A stretch of DNA of 64,000 bases from Anaeramoeba flamelloides (GCA_027625915.1 JANTQA010000023.1:21390001-21454000), one strand, 5' to 3'; counted from the stretch's first letter, positions 1 through 12,658 are shown. Notes: generated by a model from the sequence alone, not told the origin. Numbers and translations: made by a program.

Positions 1-586
1 GAAAGTCCAAGTCTAAAATAAAAAAAGATCATTTAAAATCTCAATAAATATTAATAAAATTGAGATTATGGAATGTCTTTTAAAGTGCATATATTTATTA
101 GTCAAAAAATCTTCTTGTTTAACCTTTTTTCAGTGAAATTTCAGGAATAAAAAATAACGTTAATGCTCATTTCAAAAATTATGATTCACTATTTTTTTTA
201 ATCTTTTGGTTTTCTTGTTTTTGCAATTTTGATAATATCCGCTTTTTATAGATTTTAGAATGATTTAAAAGTGAATTACAAAAGAATATTTTTTTTTTGT
301 ACACTTCTTCAATAATAAAAAAAAAAAAAAAAGGATATTTTTTTTTTTCAATTTATTACTTCAGGTAAGCCACAATTTTTGAAATGTAGTTTAGTTTTTT
401 GATCACCAGATATTTATCAAATCATTGTTGGATGTTAAAAAGAAATTTTTTTTTCGAAATATTTTTATTCAGAAAAGGATTTTTTTTAAACAGATTATTT
501 TCAAAAAATGTTTATTTCAAAATGTTACAATAAAATTAAATAATTATTGAAAATAAATCAAAAAGAAAAAAAAAAAAAAAAATTAC
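1..586 (-). other. intron interrupting the [4Fe-4S] domain; runs off the left edge
   Basis: The donor GTAATT lies directly after the NIQG codons. The rest shows no coding sequence and consists of homopolymer runs plus a repeat block (about 1-388) that recurs at about 4440-4827 inside the next intron of the same gene. Confidence 0.7.
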
Positions 587-3500
587 CTTGAATATTTGAA
601 CAAACTTTAACACATCTAGTACAATCAATACACTTTGTATGGTCAACTTGAATAGCATGGTTTGTATTATCGATAAATTTATTTGAAACCTTTTCAATTA
701 AGTCTTCTAATAAAGATTCCACTTCTTCGTCATAATCTTCGTTTTGTTTTTCCATTTTTTGCTTTAATTTCAACCTTAATTTTTTTTCGCCCATCCCAAT
801 GTATTTATTTAATCTAGAATTACCTCTTGTATCATTGTTACCAACCATTTTCATTACCAATTTTCTATTTTTTTGCCTCAATCTTAATTCTGCTAGTGCG
901 CTCATCAGTTGTTGTCTGATTGAAGGTGAATCTGTTCTAATTTCTAACCCGTCCCATATATCTGTAGCGCATGCACACGCACTGCTAAAGTTACTTGAAT
1001 TGTTGTTTCTAATTTCAACAACACAGCATTTACAAGTGCCCACTGGTCCCAACGAGGGGTGATAACATAAGGCTGCAATATCAAATCCAACTTGTCTACA
1101 GGCCTCGAGTATATTTAATTTAGAATTTACTTTAAATGTTTCCCCATCAATAACAATTTTTACATCATGGCTTGTTCCGGCTTTTGATCCCAAGTCATAA
1201 GAATGGTTTCTTTTTAATTCCAATTCTTCAGTTTGCTTTTTGATTAATTTTTTAAATTTTGTTGTAGATTTCGTACTTAAAATCTGTGAAGATGGCCATC
1301 TAACGATCGTTGGTTCCTCCGCACAAGATAATGTGATATTTTTATTTGGTGTTAAGATCGATCTAATGGGGGAACTGTGCCCCTTTAAGATCGCTTTACA
1401 TTTATTCTTTTTTAATGACCAAACTCTTATTGTGTTATCATTACCTCCTGTATATAATAAATCGTCAAATCTTTGAAGGCATCTAATTTTACCACTATGC
1501 CCAGATAAGAACATTGGCATTTTTTTCAATTTTTTCAAGTTATAAACACCAATCCTTCCATCCCAAGAGCCAGTATATAATAAATTTTTATACAAGCAGA
1601 GACGAATAACAGCATATTCGTGCCCAAATAAACTATGAAAATTTTTGCCAGTTCTTGTGTCCCATAATTTAATTGTCTTATCCCGAGATCCAGTATAAAG
1701 AATCTTTTTTTCTGGATCGTGTTGCATACAAAAAATCCAATCAGCATGTCCCGAAAATACATGTTTTTTAGAGCCAGTCTATTTTAAATTAATAATCATT
1801 TTTTGTTTTTTTTTTTTTTAAAATAAAAATTAAATTAAAGAAATGTAAATTTAATTAATATGCACCTTACTAAAAATCTTTAAATGAAAAAAAAACCTAA
1901 TTTTTTTTTTTTTTTTTTCCTTATATTGGTGTTTATTTTTTTTTATTTTTTGATTGGAAGTAATTAACAATAAATGATTTTTTTTATTAATTTGTTGATT
2001 AATTTGAAAAAGTTTATTTTGAGTTTTTCGTTTTTTCTTTTTTCATTTTCTCTTGGTTTTTCTTTTTATCTTTTGATTTTTGAAAGTTTTTTTAAGAATT
2101 TTTATTTTACAACCTAATTCAAAAATTTTTTATAGATTTCTAATTTTCACTTTTTCAAAAATTAAAGTAAAGTTTATTTTTGGATTTTACTTTTGAAAAA
2201 TATTTGATTTTTCATAATTTTTTTTTTATAGTTTGATTCTTCTGAAAATTTTATTACAGAATACTTTGTTTTATATGTATTCACAAACGGAAATAATGTG
2301 TTTTTTGAAAATTTTCTTTTAATTAAAGTGTATTTTAATCTAATTTAGGTTTTTCTTTTCTTTCAATTCTTGGTTCATTATTTGAGTTAAATAACCTCTT
2401 CCAGTCATTTTTCTTAAAATCGAAAAAAAATAAAAATATTTTCAATGCTGTTTAATTATTTTTAATTTCTGAAATCAAATTAATTTAAAGTTCAGTTAAA
2501 GCCAAAAGGTGTGAATTGGTTTGTTTTTCTTGAGAAAAGGGACAATATATGGAAAATAATTTTGATTAAAAAAAAAATAAATTTAATTGAAATTTCTTAT
2601 TGAAAAAAACATATCTCCTTTTTTTCTGTACGGAGTTGAATACATCCCAACAAGACAAAACAAGTTTAAAATCTTATAAACAAATTAAAAAAAAGCTTTC
2701 TATGGTCTGAGAATTGATCTTTTTATTTTATTTTTTTTTTCTTTTACCAAAAAACAAAAAAAAAAGCTCACTGTTACCAAAAATCCAAGTTATAAATAGT
2801 TTTTTTTTTTTTTAAAGAGTTAATTTGTAATTTCTTAAACTTGTTTGGAAATAAATAATCTCAAACAATAAATTCTCATTTATGAATAAAAGCACAGTTT
2901 CACCTGATGTCTATCGAAGATTTGAATTTTTTAATAGAAAAAGTTCTTCAAAAAAGAGAATTATATAAATTGTTCCATATTCTCTCAAAACAAAATAACG
3001 TTTTTACACTTTAAAATTTGAAATTGTTAGGATAGTTTATAAAAAACAATCAATGCACTCTCATGTTTCTTTAAATTGTATTATTTCAAAAACTTTTTTT
3101 TTTCAATCTAAATCTATTTTGGAGAAATCACTTAGTTTAAAATGTACCTTGCCTATACTTTGTTGATCAAGTTAAATTCAATTTTCTATTTGTATTCTTA
3201 ATTCAGTTCCAAATTGATAGGTTTGTATTTATGTTTTTTTTTAAAAATTTCAAGATCTTTTCTGTTGGTTATCTTTGGAAGTTTTTTACTATTTATTTGG
3301 TTATTGGTTAACAATTCTCATCCATTTTTTAATATTCAAATAAGAATTAATATTATTTTTGGTGTTGTTAGCCGAAAATTAGAAAAAATAAAAAATACCA
3401 AAATAATGGAGAAAGACATATTGTTGTCTGAAATTTAAATGGAATAAAATTTTCCTCTCATTTTATTTTTTCTTTTTTCTTTTTTCACAATACTCTTTTC

Positions 3501-6500
3501 AATTTGAATTGTTAGTTCACCCCAAAATATATTAATACCACATTTTAAAAAAAAATTGATCAAAAATTTATAAATTCATGACCAATTTCAATTAAAAACT
3601 TGGAGTTTGTGAGTAAAAACAAAAAAAGAAGATTAAAGGTTGCACAACTTTCTTTGAATATGTTTCATACTCGCGTGGTGGTTTGTTACAAAAAAATGAT
3701 GTTGTGAAATTGCACTTATTTTTGTTGAAAAAATTAAAAAAAAAAAAAAAAATTCAAAGGATCTCAATAAAAAAAATTATCAATAATATAAAGGATTCAG
3801 AAAGGTTATCCAATGGAAATAATCAAAAAACAAAAAAAAATTTTAAAAATCCAAACAAAAAAATTCTCAGAGTTAGAGAAAAAATATTATAACATAAAAA
3901 AAATATATTCAAAAGAAACTTCAATTCCAAAAAATCAAATAGAATTAAAAAAATTCTGAATCAAAGTAAGTTTTTACAGTGTCTGAATAAAAAAATTTCT
4001 CGTTTTATATTCCCAAATGCTTAAATTTTCTTTAATTCAAAACAAATTGTTTTCTTTAAGTACAAAATTGATTTAATTCAATTTAATCTAAGTTGTGGTT
4101 GTCTTATAACCCTCTATATTTGACAAAGCAATAATTTTGGAATATTCTTTAAGTGAAAATAGCTTGTTTGAAAAGTGAAAAATAAAAAAAAAAAAAAAAA
4201 AAAAACATTCTAAACTATTTTTCAAAAATTTTAACTCACTTTAGAATGTTAATGAAAGTTGTTTTTGGTGTTTATTACAGTATTATTATCATCAAAATTT
4301 ACCAATTATTGTATCAGAATCATTTTTTCTAATTTTTGTTTTTCTTTTGTTTTTCTTTTTCTCATTTTTGTTTTTATTTTCTTTTTGCTTTTTTTTTTTT
4401 TTTTGATTTTTCTTTTTTTTTCTTTATACTTTTTTTTTTAAAGAAAGATAAAGTGGAAAAAAAAAAAATATATCTTCGAAAAGACCAATAATAATTTAAA
4501 AAATTGAGAATATGTAATTTCTTTTAAAATTCAGATAATGGATTTAATTATTAATAAAAAATCTTGTTGTTCAACTTTTTTTCAGTGAAAGTTCAGTAAT
4601 AAAAAATCCGTAATGCTCATTTCAAAAAAGTGTTACTCACTTTTTTTTAGTTTTTGAGTTTTATTTTTTTTTAATTTTTAAAATATCAGGTTTTTATATA
4701 TTTAGAATGATTAAAAAGTGAATTACAAATCAGATTTAATTATTTATTGTTCTTGAATACTATAGAATATTTTTTTTTCAATTTATTATTTCAGGTGAGT
4801 CACAATTTTTGAAATTGTTTTTAGATCTCAAAAAGCGTCTAAAAGTAACAATTCGAAACTAACACTGTTGTATTCAAAATTATAATTAGCAACCATTCAA
4901 ATTGGGAATTGAGTTTCACCGAATTTGGAACGCTTTTTTCTAAAAATGTCAGTGTTTTTTGATTGTTGGTTTTGAGAAATCTATAAGACGTCAAACACAT
5001 TGGTTAGTTTTTAATTGGTTTTGGGTTCTTTGAAATTTTGCTAAAATGTTTTTTCCACGTAAATGAATGTCCTTTCAGTGAAAATTTTTTCCAATTTAAA
5101 AATTCAAATACTTGATATGTGTATAAATATATTTCTAATTTAAGAGAAGAGTTTGTTTAGTATTAACTTATTTTTAACTATGACATTTTTCTGAAACGAT
5201 CCAAGAAGTAAAACGTTACTAAAACATCTAGTTGGGATTAACATTAAAATTTTTGAAATTTTCAAAATATTTGTTTTCAATTTCTCTTTTTGGAGAAATC
5301 CAATCAAGCAAATGTTAATTGGATTTCAATACTAATTTACAATTATTATTACTGTTAATTGTAAAATAAATGGATCAAAATTTTCATTCAGCTTTCCAAA
5401 ATAATCAGATTCCATTATAGCGAAATAACGAAAACAAATCATCAAAGTTCCCAATTCTAATAAGAGAAAATTAATAATTTAAACTGATTTATTGAATTAA
5501 AAAATTGAAATTTTACAGGGTTTTAATAAAACCCTTTTTTTGGAAAGGTGAATGAAAATTTTGTTTCAATTAATTTGCAACAAACAGTACAAGCAAAACA
5601 CTCGATTCCAAATAATTTATGAAAGAGAGCAGTGAAAATTTCTAATTTTTTAAAAAAAAAGTATGGGTGTGTTTGTTTTTAGACTTTTTTTCGTGCTTTA
5701 AGTGATCTAAAAAAGAAAGCATAAAAAAGAATAAAGAGAAAGGGTTTGAGAAAAAGAAATTCAATTTTTACTTCAACATCCCAAGCAATTACAGATTTGT
5801 CGATTGAAGCTGAATAAAGTGTATTGGTGTCAATGTCAGAAATTAATTTTGTTATATAATCGCTATGGCCAATAAAGTTTTGTTTCAGTGTACCGTCTTT
5901 TGTTTATGGAAAATAGAAAATATTACAACCATAAAATTGAAAAAAGAAAAAAAAAAAAATTAATAAAAATAGTTTTTTGTTTGCAAAAAATCGAATTAAG
6001 GTAAATTTGAATTAAAAAGCGAAAATAAGGAAAAGGATATTCTAAGTAGAGTTATTTAGATTCGGTTCAAGAGAAAATAAGACAAAATATTTTCAGAATT
6101 TCAATTATTTTTTTTTTGAAAAGAGTGAATAATTGTTTGGTTTTTTGATTTTTAAAAAATAAAAGCCGTAAATTAAAATAAAAAAGTTTGGATTTTAGTC
6201 AATTTAAAAAGAAAAAAATCAAATTATACGCAATTATCATTTCTAATTGGTTTTGTGAAGATCTTGGTGTTTTTTCAACAAACATCGTTAATAAAATATT
6301 TTAAAAATTTGAAAGAAATATTTGCTTTTATCAATTTGGGAATGACAGTAAAAAAGACGTCTTCAAAAACAAAATTACAAAAAAAAGGAAAAAAAAAATG
6401 GAAGGAAAGAATAATTACCATGAACGTTCCAGAGTTTTACTGAACAGTCTGCAGATCCAGAGAAAAGTCGATCATTTTTATCAACCCCAAAGGATGTAAT

Positions 6501-6770
6501 CCTTTTTGTATGACCATCAAAGGAATTAATAACACGCTGCTTTTGGATGTCCCAGCTTTTAATCTCACCAACAGAGTCGCATGAAAATAAAACTCCATTG
6601 TGAAGTACCAAGGACTCAACAGAGGATTGGTGTGCCTGGAAACTACTTGTACAATAGCCCGTTTCCAGAGACCAGACCCTAACGGATTGATCATTCGCCG
6701 CAGAGTAAATGAAATTGTCATCTGCTGCAATACAATTCACGGGTTGTTCGTGGCCTTTTAATAAAACCAT
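587..6770 (-). CDS. WD40 propeller fused to [2Fe-2S]/[4Fe-4S] hydrogenase-like protein (3' part off window)
   Basis: Three exons splice in phase: 6788-6419 (first in-frame Met at 6770), 5896-5772 and 1778-587, with donors GTAATTATT, GTAAAAATTG and GTAATTTTT. The joined product has eight WD40 repeats in a row (cores such as LLKGHEQPVNC, NFIGHSDYIT, VFSGHADWIF, ILKGHSSPIR). A ferredoxin-type [2Fe-2S] domain follows (about 1166-905), with ligand pattern CYHPSLGPVGTCKCC plus a distal SSACACATD. A charged helical linker leads to HTKCIDCTRCVKVCSNIQG, the first CxxCxxCxxxC of a [4Fe-4S] domain, where an intron begins and the gene leaves the window. This [2Fe-2S]-then-[4Fe-4S] order is that of [FeFe] hydrogenase, NuoG and NAD-linked formate dehydrogenase N-termini. 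Hydrogenase is my preferred reading, but the catalytic part is not visible. The His-Cys3 [4Fe-4S] segment expected between the two domains is missing. No targeting peptide can be judged because the N-terminus is uncertain. Confidence 0.85.
3660..5070. repeat. repeat block R3, copy 1, with inserted block R4
   Basis: It shares TGAAATTGCACTT-type start, AACCCTCTATATTTGAC and the AAAAAGCG … CGCTTTTTTC palindrome with 25690-26310. Its middle (about 4440-4827) is instead a copy of the sequence at 1-388, indicating nested insertion within the intron. Confidence 0.6.
5352..5587. mobile_element. TA-flanked MITE, CTGTT family, copy 1
   Basis: A 236-bp element with imperfect terminal inverted repeats of about 48 bp; ends begin CTGTTAATTG and CTGTTTGTTG, and an internal part reads ATTTTCATTCAGCTTTCC. 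It is flanked by TA on both sides. No coding capacity. Copy 2 is at 18674-18901. TA target duplication suggests mobilisation by a Tc1/mariner-type transposase. Confidence 0.75.
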
Positions 6771-7123
6771 AGGTCCAAGTGTTGGGATCTATAAAAAATT
6801 TAATTCGTTTTATTTTTTGTTGTTTTTTTTTTTTTTTTTTTTTTTTGTTGTGTATTGGTTTTGGGTTGACCAAATATTTTTTGATTGGATGAAAAAATCA
6901 TGAAAATGTAAAGGTTTTTTTCAAAACAGTCATGAAAATGTAAAAGGGTTTTTCAAAACAAAAAACAGAAAAAAGGAAAGGAATTTATACAGTTTCCATT
7001 CAAAATTAACCAAAATTTCTTTTTTATTTCAGGTAAAAAGAAAAAAATTTTTTGAGAAAATAAAAAGTGGGAAATAATGAAGAATTTTGGGACAGTCCAC
7101 ATCAAAATTATGTGAACATTTAC

Positions 7124-7205
7124 AAGCCCTTTCAAGTGCTCAAAAGTGTTTGGATACTTTATAAAACGAGAGTGATTTTTTGAAGAGACTTTTTTAAGAT
7201 AAAAT
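7124..7205 (-). CDS. candidate upstream exon of the WD40-iron-sulfur gene
   Basis: An 82-base open segment is bounded by a strong acceptor (a T-run followed by ACAG) and the donor GTAAATGTT. It encodes 27 residues (with HSRFIKYPNTFEHLKGL at the end) and ends in phase 0, exactly the phase needed to join the exon at 6788, which starts IPTLGPMVLLKGHEQP after a TAG acceptor. An alternative acceptor at 7189-7190 would start the exon at 7188. If this exon is real, the Met at 6770 is internal and the protein has an N-terminal extension before its first WD40 blade. The model rests only on splice signals and phase. Confidence 0.4.
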
Positions 7206-7459
7206 CTGTAAAAAAAAGTTTCTTTTGTTAACACCTTATTTCAAATTTTGGTCACTTTTTCAAAGATCTTCAAAGAAGTTTATTTCCAAAATTTATTTTT
7301 TGGATGGTTTTCTCCAATTAAAAAGTAATTGTTTTCGAATTAATCTTAATTAAAAAAGAAAACTTATATGGTGTCAATTTAATTGGAATCCAGTTTTGTT
7401 TCCTCTTCTTTAAAGCTTAAAATGTTCTCTCTAATATTTAAATCTCGATGAAAAATTAC

Positions 7460-7562
7460 GAACTAATAATTGTTGAATCTTTTTCTGTTGTCTAATTTTA
7501 GTGTATTTGTCATTTCGTGTATTAACACTCCAGGAGTTAATCTTGGATCCTAATAATTGAGC
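7460..7562 (-). CDS. candidate 5' exon (34 residues), possibly same gene
   Basis: Between an acceptor (ATTAATTTAG) and a donor (CGTAATTTT) lies an open, compositionally complex segment that includes GSKINSWSVNTRNDKYTKIR. It ends in phase 1, which fits the alternative acceptor at 7190 of the next exon but not the stronger one at 7207. I do not recognise a domain. It may be another upstream exon of the WD40-iron-sulfur gene or the last exon of a different gene, since the frame also reaches a TAG at about 7436. Confidence 0.3.
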
Positions 7563-7886
7563 CTAAATTAATGAACAAAGCACAATTGATTTGGATTTTC
7601 AACCAGTAGACCAAAAATGAACATCTTTATTTTCTACAGAATTTTAGGTTCTTTCTTTTTTTTTTTTTTTCTTCTTTTTCTTGAAAACACATCAAAGAAA
7701 ATACCTTTTTTTGGAAAAAGTAAAAGAATTTATTAATAAACTTATAAATTTCAAAGACTTAGGAACCAAAAAAAACTGTTTCTAATTACAAAAAAAAATG
7801 GAAACATTACTACTGTTTAATGGATCTTTGAAAAATCAAATTCAATCAAAAGACTTTTTAATTTCAATTTATTACATAAAAATGTC

Positions 7887-8316
7887 AGGACTATTGATAA
7901 TAAAGTCACCATGGGTATCTCAAGAATCAAATCATCAGTGAATTTAATCCTTTGTCTCAAAGAGATCCAGAACAAGCCTTAATTTTTGAAATTTTTGATG
8001 GTTTTGGTACTTTTTTCAGATCAGATTTTAGAATGTAAAGTAGGTAGTGTTTTCTCCAACCTAACCATTTTTCTTATCAAAAAATTATTATCTAGTTTCC
8101 AATAAAAACCTTTTAAAAAATCAAGCCGACTCAAAAATGGTTGTATGTTGTTTTTAGTACCAACTTTACATTCTAAAATCTGATCTGAAAAAAGTACAAA
8201 AACCATCTAAAATTTCACAAATTAAGGCTTCTTCTGGATCTCTCAGAGACAAAGGATCAAATTCACTGATGATTTGATTCTTGAGATCCCCATGGTGACT
8301 TTATTTTAGAAAGTCC
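7887..8316. repeat. foldback element with about 160-bp inverted arms and captured coding-like sequence
   Basis: The left arm (about 7887-8046) and right arm (about 8157-8316) are near-perfect inverted copies around a spacer of about 110 bp. Read outward-in, each arm carries the same open frame of about 41 codons ending in a stop (the shared end reads FRSDFRM). The two copies differ at about seven of the 41 residues, including N/D, Q/L, F/C and G/C changes, so the frame does not look constrained. It may be a captured gene fragment. Confidence 0.75.
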
Positions 8317-10364
8317 TAAAAGTCACCTGATTTAAGTTTAAAACCTAAATCTCTTTACAGGATTGTTAAAGACTATTCACCCTTTTGATTTCTCCTCGAT
8401 CTAAAATTTGAAGTTATTTTTCAATCGGGTTTTCATAAACAAAAGTTCTCATACTGAAATTGTAATTCTAAAGGGTAATATTTTCACTTCATGTTATATA
8501 TTTTTCTTTTTATAAATATGTACTAGAGAATGTAGGTTGTAATTTGTGGATCTAAATCTCTATTTGAAAAATGAAATTGAAAATGAAGTGAAAATTTTTT
8601 CCTATTTCTAATTCCAATACCAGCAAAATGTTTTACTCTTTTTTGTAAAACATCTTTATGGGGTTTTTAGAGCTACTGTTTGTAAACAAAGTAACATTCC
8701 ATATTGTTTGTGTTTTCATCAATCAACGTTGTTCCTTTATTTTGTTTGGATATTTAAAATGTAATCTGAATGTTTTTTGTGTAATACAAATACAAACAAT
8801 GTGTAACTAAATTTTCAAATCTTGCAGGTTTGAGAAAAAGAAAGAAAAAAATATCAACCTATATACTCCATACAAACTATTTCAATCTTAAAACCTTTTT
8901 GGTTATGGATCAAAAAAGTTAGATGCGAATGATGACTTTTTAATTATTTAAAAAGAATCAGAAAAAAAAATGTTTTGATTTTTTTGATCTTTTATTTTTG
9001 AGGAAGAGTTAATTACATATCAGATGATCTTTGATTTTAATTTCCAGGAAGAAAATTTTAATAGAAAAATCATTTATTTGACCATTAATTAATAATGTTA
9101 ATAATTTCAAACTATAACAGTTTAAAATTAATACATTGAAATTTTTTTCTTATAATTTTGTTTAAACACATTAGTTTATCATTTTCATCTGAATATCATA
9201 CCCATAAGAAGTGATCTATATTTTCTTTTATATCTTTTTTTCATAATTTAACCCTACTATATCTTTCAAAATATGTCCCTAGGACCCAAAAAACACTAAA
9301 AATGGAAAACCGATCAAATACCCATCATTAAAAAAATTAAAAAAACTAAATGAAAAAATAAAAATAAATAAAGTTTCAATTTAACTTTTTCTTGAAAGAT
9401 TTTATTGCCAAAATGATTGAATTCAAATTTGAAATTATGTATATTTTTATATACAACGTCTTATTTTAACTCATTTACAAAAACAAATTCTAAATTATGG
9501 GAATTTTATTTTCACAGGGGGGACTAATATGGTCTTCAAATATTATTTTATTATTAAATGGTAAAATTGTAAAAAAAGTTATTTAAATAACTATAAACTC
9601 TCTGGAAAAATCTTCAAATTTAATATATTAACTTATTCTTTGATTTCAAATTATACTCACTCCCAATTTTTCATATATATATATATATATATATAAGTGC
9701 ACAGTAATTTCAAAAAATATTTTTGATATTCGAAAGTTGAGATTGTTTTTATTCTAAAAAATTTTATCATAGTGATTGTTAGACTTTTGTTATAAAACTA
9801 GATTTCGAAAAATATTAATCCGAAAAAAATAGTGCTTTTTAATATTAAGGTGATATATTGAAAAAAAATTTCAATTATCTATCTAAAACAAGTTTTAAAA
9901 GTAGGAAGCAAAATTATTAACTCTGATAAGAAAGTTCGATTATTATTCCCTTTATGTAGAATTGATTTTTTGCTTTGTTTGAATTCTTTGGATTTGATTT
10001 TTTGGAAGTCAAATGAAAATATTATTATTTTATTTTACAATAGACAGTAAAATACAATATTTATTTAAGTTTTGATTTATTACATTAGTGATAACTTTTA
10101 AAACAATTGAAAAATGTTCTGAATATAAGAATTGTTTTTATTTTTAGGGGTAAATGAAATTAATCTTATCCAAGAATGGGTGAATTATGAATTGAACTAA
10201 AATCATGAATTCCAAGAAGTAGAGAACACCAAAGAAAAACAGAGTTCATCAGAAGTAATTGAAACTTAATTTAGTTTTCGGAGAATCTTAGAATGTTGAA
10301 ATTGAAGAATAAATGAGTTGTAAATTAAAGAATTTTAGTTGTTATTTATTGTAAAATATTTCAA

Positions 10365-10700
10365 TGAAGTGTCATAAAGTACCTCCAAGCACCTATGTTT
10401 TCTTGGAGTTTCCTGTTTTATTTGCCTAAGCATTCTAGGTTTTTTTTGTGGGTTTCTATTTATTTGTAAAGTGTTCTAAGTTTTTTTTTACTTTTCGAAA
10501 TAAACCGAAAATTTATTAAAATTTTCTTTTTATTTCAAAAAGTAAAAAAAACCAAACGAAAATCTATTGATTTTCCAAATTAAACGAAAAAAAAAAGAAA
10601 AACCTAACCAAAATCTATTGATTTTCCAAATTTACAGAAAACTCAAAAAATACAAACGGTACTTTTTCAAAAACCGAAAGAATTGAATAATAACATGGAT
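10365..10700. repeat. modular A/T-rich repeat, copy 1
   Basis: Alternating short inverted modules (CTAGGTTTTTT, TTTCGAAATAAACCGAAAA, AACGAAAATCTATTGATTTT) recur here, at 16440-16920 and at 46280-46545. The modules face each other as small palindromes. No coding sequence. Confidence 0.6.
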
Positions 10701-11379
10701 TTTCCCCAACTGGTTTGTTTTTTTGTAAAGCTAAAGGCAGTTTTATTGAGTTTTTTTGTCCCATTTATAAAATATTCTTGAATTTTTGAATAAACATAAA
10801 ACTTAAAAAGTAATAATAAGTGTCCGCGGAGTACTAGGTTTTTTTTTTTGAATTTCAGAAAATAAAATAAAAGTTTTGAAATTTTCTTTTTATTTCTGGA
10901 TATACAAAAAACCCAATGACAGTAATATAAAATTATTTACCTCTTTTAAAAATTCAAAATATATAAAAGATTAAATATATATATATATATATATATATAA
11001 AGTTTTGAGTTTGTTACAATTATCATTCTAAGAGTATAACAATATTTATTATCAATATCTTGTTCTTTCTCTAAGATTTTCCCCTTTGTAATTATCACCT
11101 AAATAAAAGATAATCAGGTCCAGTTAAAATTTCAATAAGTTTATTGTTAAAGTAAGATACAAAAAATAAATCATTTATTATCACATCTATAAAATAACAA
11201 ATATGAAAATTTTAAGAAAAATTTTTTTCTCTCTTCCACAATTGCAATACTTTTTTTTTTTATTGTAATATTTGGAAATTAAATTCAAAATTTAAATTTT
11301 TTTTGTTGACTATTTATTATCTTTTTATACAATGATTGAATTCGAATTAATTAATTAGTTTATTTTCTTTAATTTATTA

Positions 11380-11574
11380 CAATCAGTTTCACTTTTAAGG
11401 CACAAACTTTTAACAAAATTTAAGGCACAAAAAAAAGCTCAAATTAAGGCACAAAATTCAAATTCTACTAAAAATCAATGGTAAAAAAAAATTACAAATT
11501 TTATGCCTTAATTTGAGATTTTTTTGTGCCTTAAATTTCGTTGAAAGTTTGTGCCTTAAAAGTGAAACTGACTG
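11380..11574. mobile_element. palindromic TA-flanked MITE (CAGTCAGTTTCAC family), copy 1
   Basis: A 195-bp near-perfect palindrome whose arms read outward as CAGTCAGTTTCACTTTTAAG followed by repeated AAGGCACAAA words. It is flanked by TA. The other copies are at 23244-23443, 45399-45597 and 48158-48353. Ends starting CAGT with TA duplications are typical of Tc1/mariner-derived MITEs. Confidence 0.85.
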
Positions 11575-12655
11575 TATATTGAAAAAAATCACTTGATTAA
11601 AATTTTTTGATCAAAAATTCAAAAATAGGTCTTTTCGAATTAATTTTCATAACAAACTTAACTTTATTTCAAATAAAAGTGTACACCTCTCAAATCTTGA
11701 ATACTATTGAATTTGAGTGTTAATAATTTAATTTTCATTTTAATTATTCATTTTTTCATTTTTTGTTTGTTTTAGGATTTTAAACAGTTGGAAAATGGAA
11801 AAACAAGATAAGAAGAAAACAATTTGGAAATAATCTGACAGTATAAAAATTTAAACAGTTTAAGTTAGATTTCAAATAGGCTAGATTTAGGAATTAAAAA
11901 AGAGAATTATTGAATTTATGGAGCAAAGAAAAGAGAAAATATAAGAAAAAAAAAAACAATCCCAATAAAATACCCAGATGAATTGTGATTTTAATCTTGA
12001 AAATGAGACATTAAAGAACAGAATTTTGACATACATAGAGTAATCAAAAAATGTAAAGAGCTTTTTACCAAATCAACTTATTCAAAGGTTGTTATTGATT
12101 TTATAATTTTTTTTTCTTTCCAATTTATAAAACGAGACTTCTCATTTCAAATAAAAACACACATCAATTTATATATATATCTAATTTTAATTTTTATTGT
12201 TTTATTTTAATTAGTTTTAAATATTTAATTGAGTTTTTTTAAAGCTTTAAAGTGTTTTTTATATTTCGAATGATACTACAATTAATTTGATTCAATTCTG
12301 AATAATTGTTGAAAATTTCTGTTCCCTTTTATTTGAAAAGGGGTTTACTATCTAAGAAAAAAAAGTGATCTTTGAATGTGTATCAATAAAAAAATATGAA
12401 TAAGCAATTTTTCTAATTAAATAAGTGAGAAATAAAAAACAAACAAAATAGATTTAAAAAGTAATAAAAATTAATTTTAAAACAAAGATCAATGTATTTA
12501 AACAAATAATTAATTATAATAATCTATTTTTAAATTAAAAAAATTGAACAATACAAAATCAAAAAAAATTAAACTTTTAACAAGTTTTTTATGTGAAAAA
12601 AAATAAAATAAAATAAATAAAAAATAGCTTTCAAACAATTCCCCCTTTTTTATGA

Positions 12656-12658
<3 letters not shown>

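Larger units (their letters stand above)
1779..5771 (-). other. 3,993-bp repeat-filled intron of the WD40-iron-sulfur gene
   Basis: The flanking exons join in phase 0 and complete a WD40 repeat (…AWDVE joined to TGSKKHVFSGHADW…), so the intron is secure. It contains a repeat block at 3660-5070 shared with 25690-26310, interrupted by a second block at 4440-4827 shared with 1-388, and a TA-flanked MITE at 5352-5587. Short open frames inside it (3214-3438, 3683-3892, 4259-4441) are low-complexity and not convincing genes. Confidence 0.85.

Noticed and set aside
4259-4441. 60-codon Phe-rich frame
   Set aside because: It is T-homopolymer translation inside an intron.
10140-10260. Plus-strand coding-like trace (EVENTKEKQSSSEVIET and similar)
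   Set aside because: It is short, broken by stops, and has no recognisable family.
11880-12060. Possible transposase remnant (LGIKKRIIEFMEQRKE-like)
   Set aside because: A helix-turn-helix-like reading is possible, but several stops and no catalytic motif make it unsupported.
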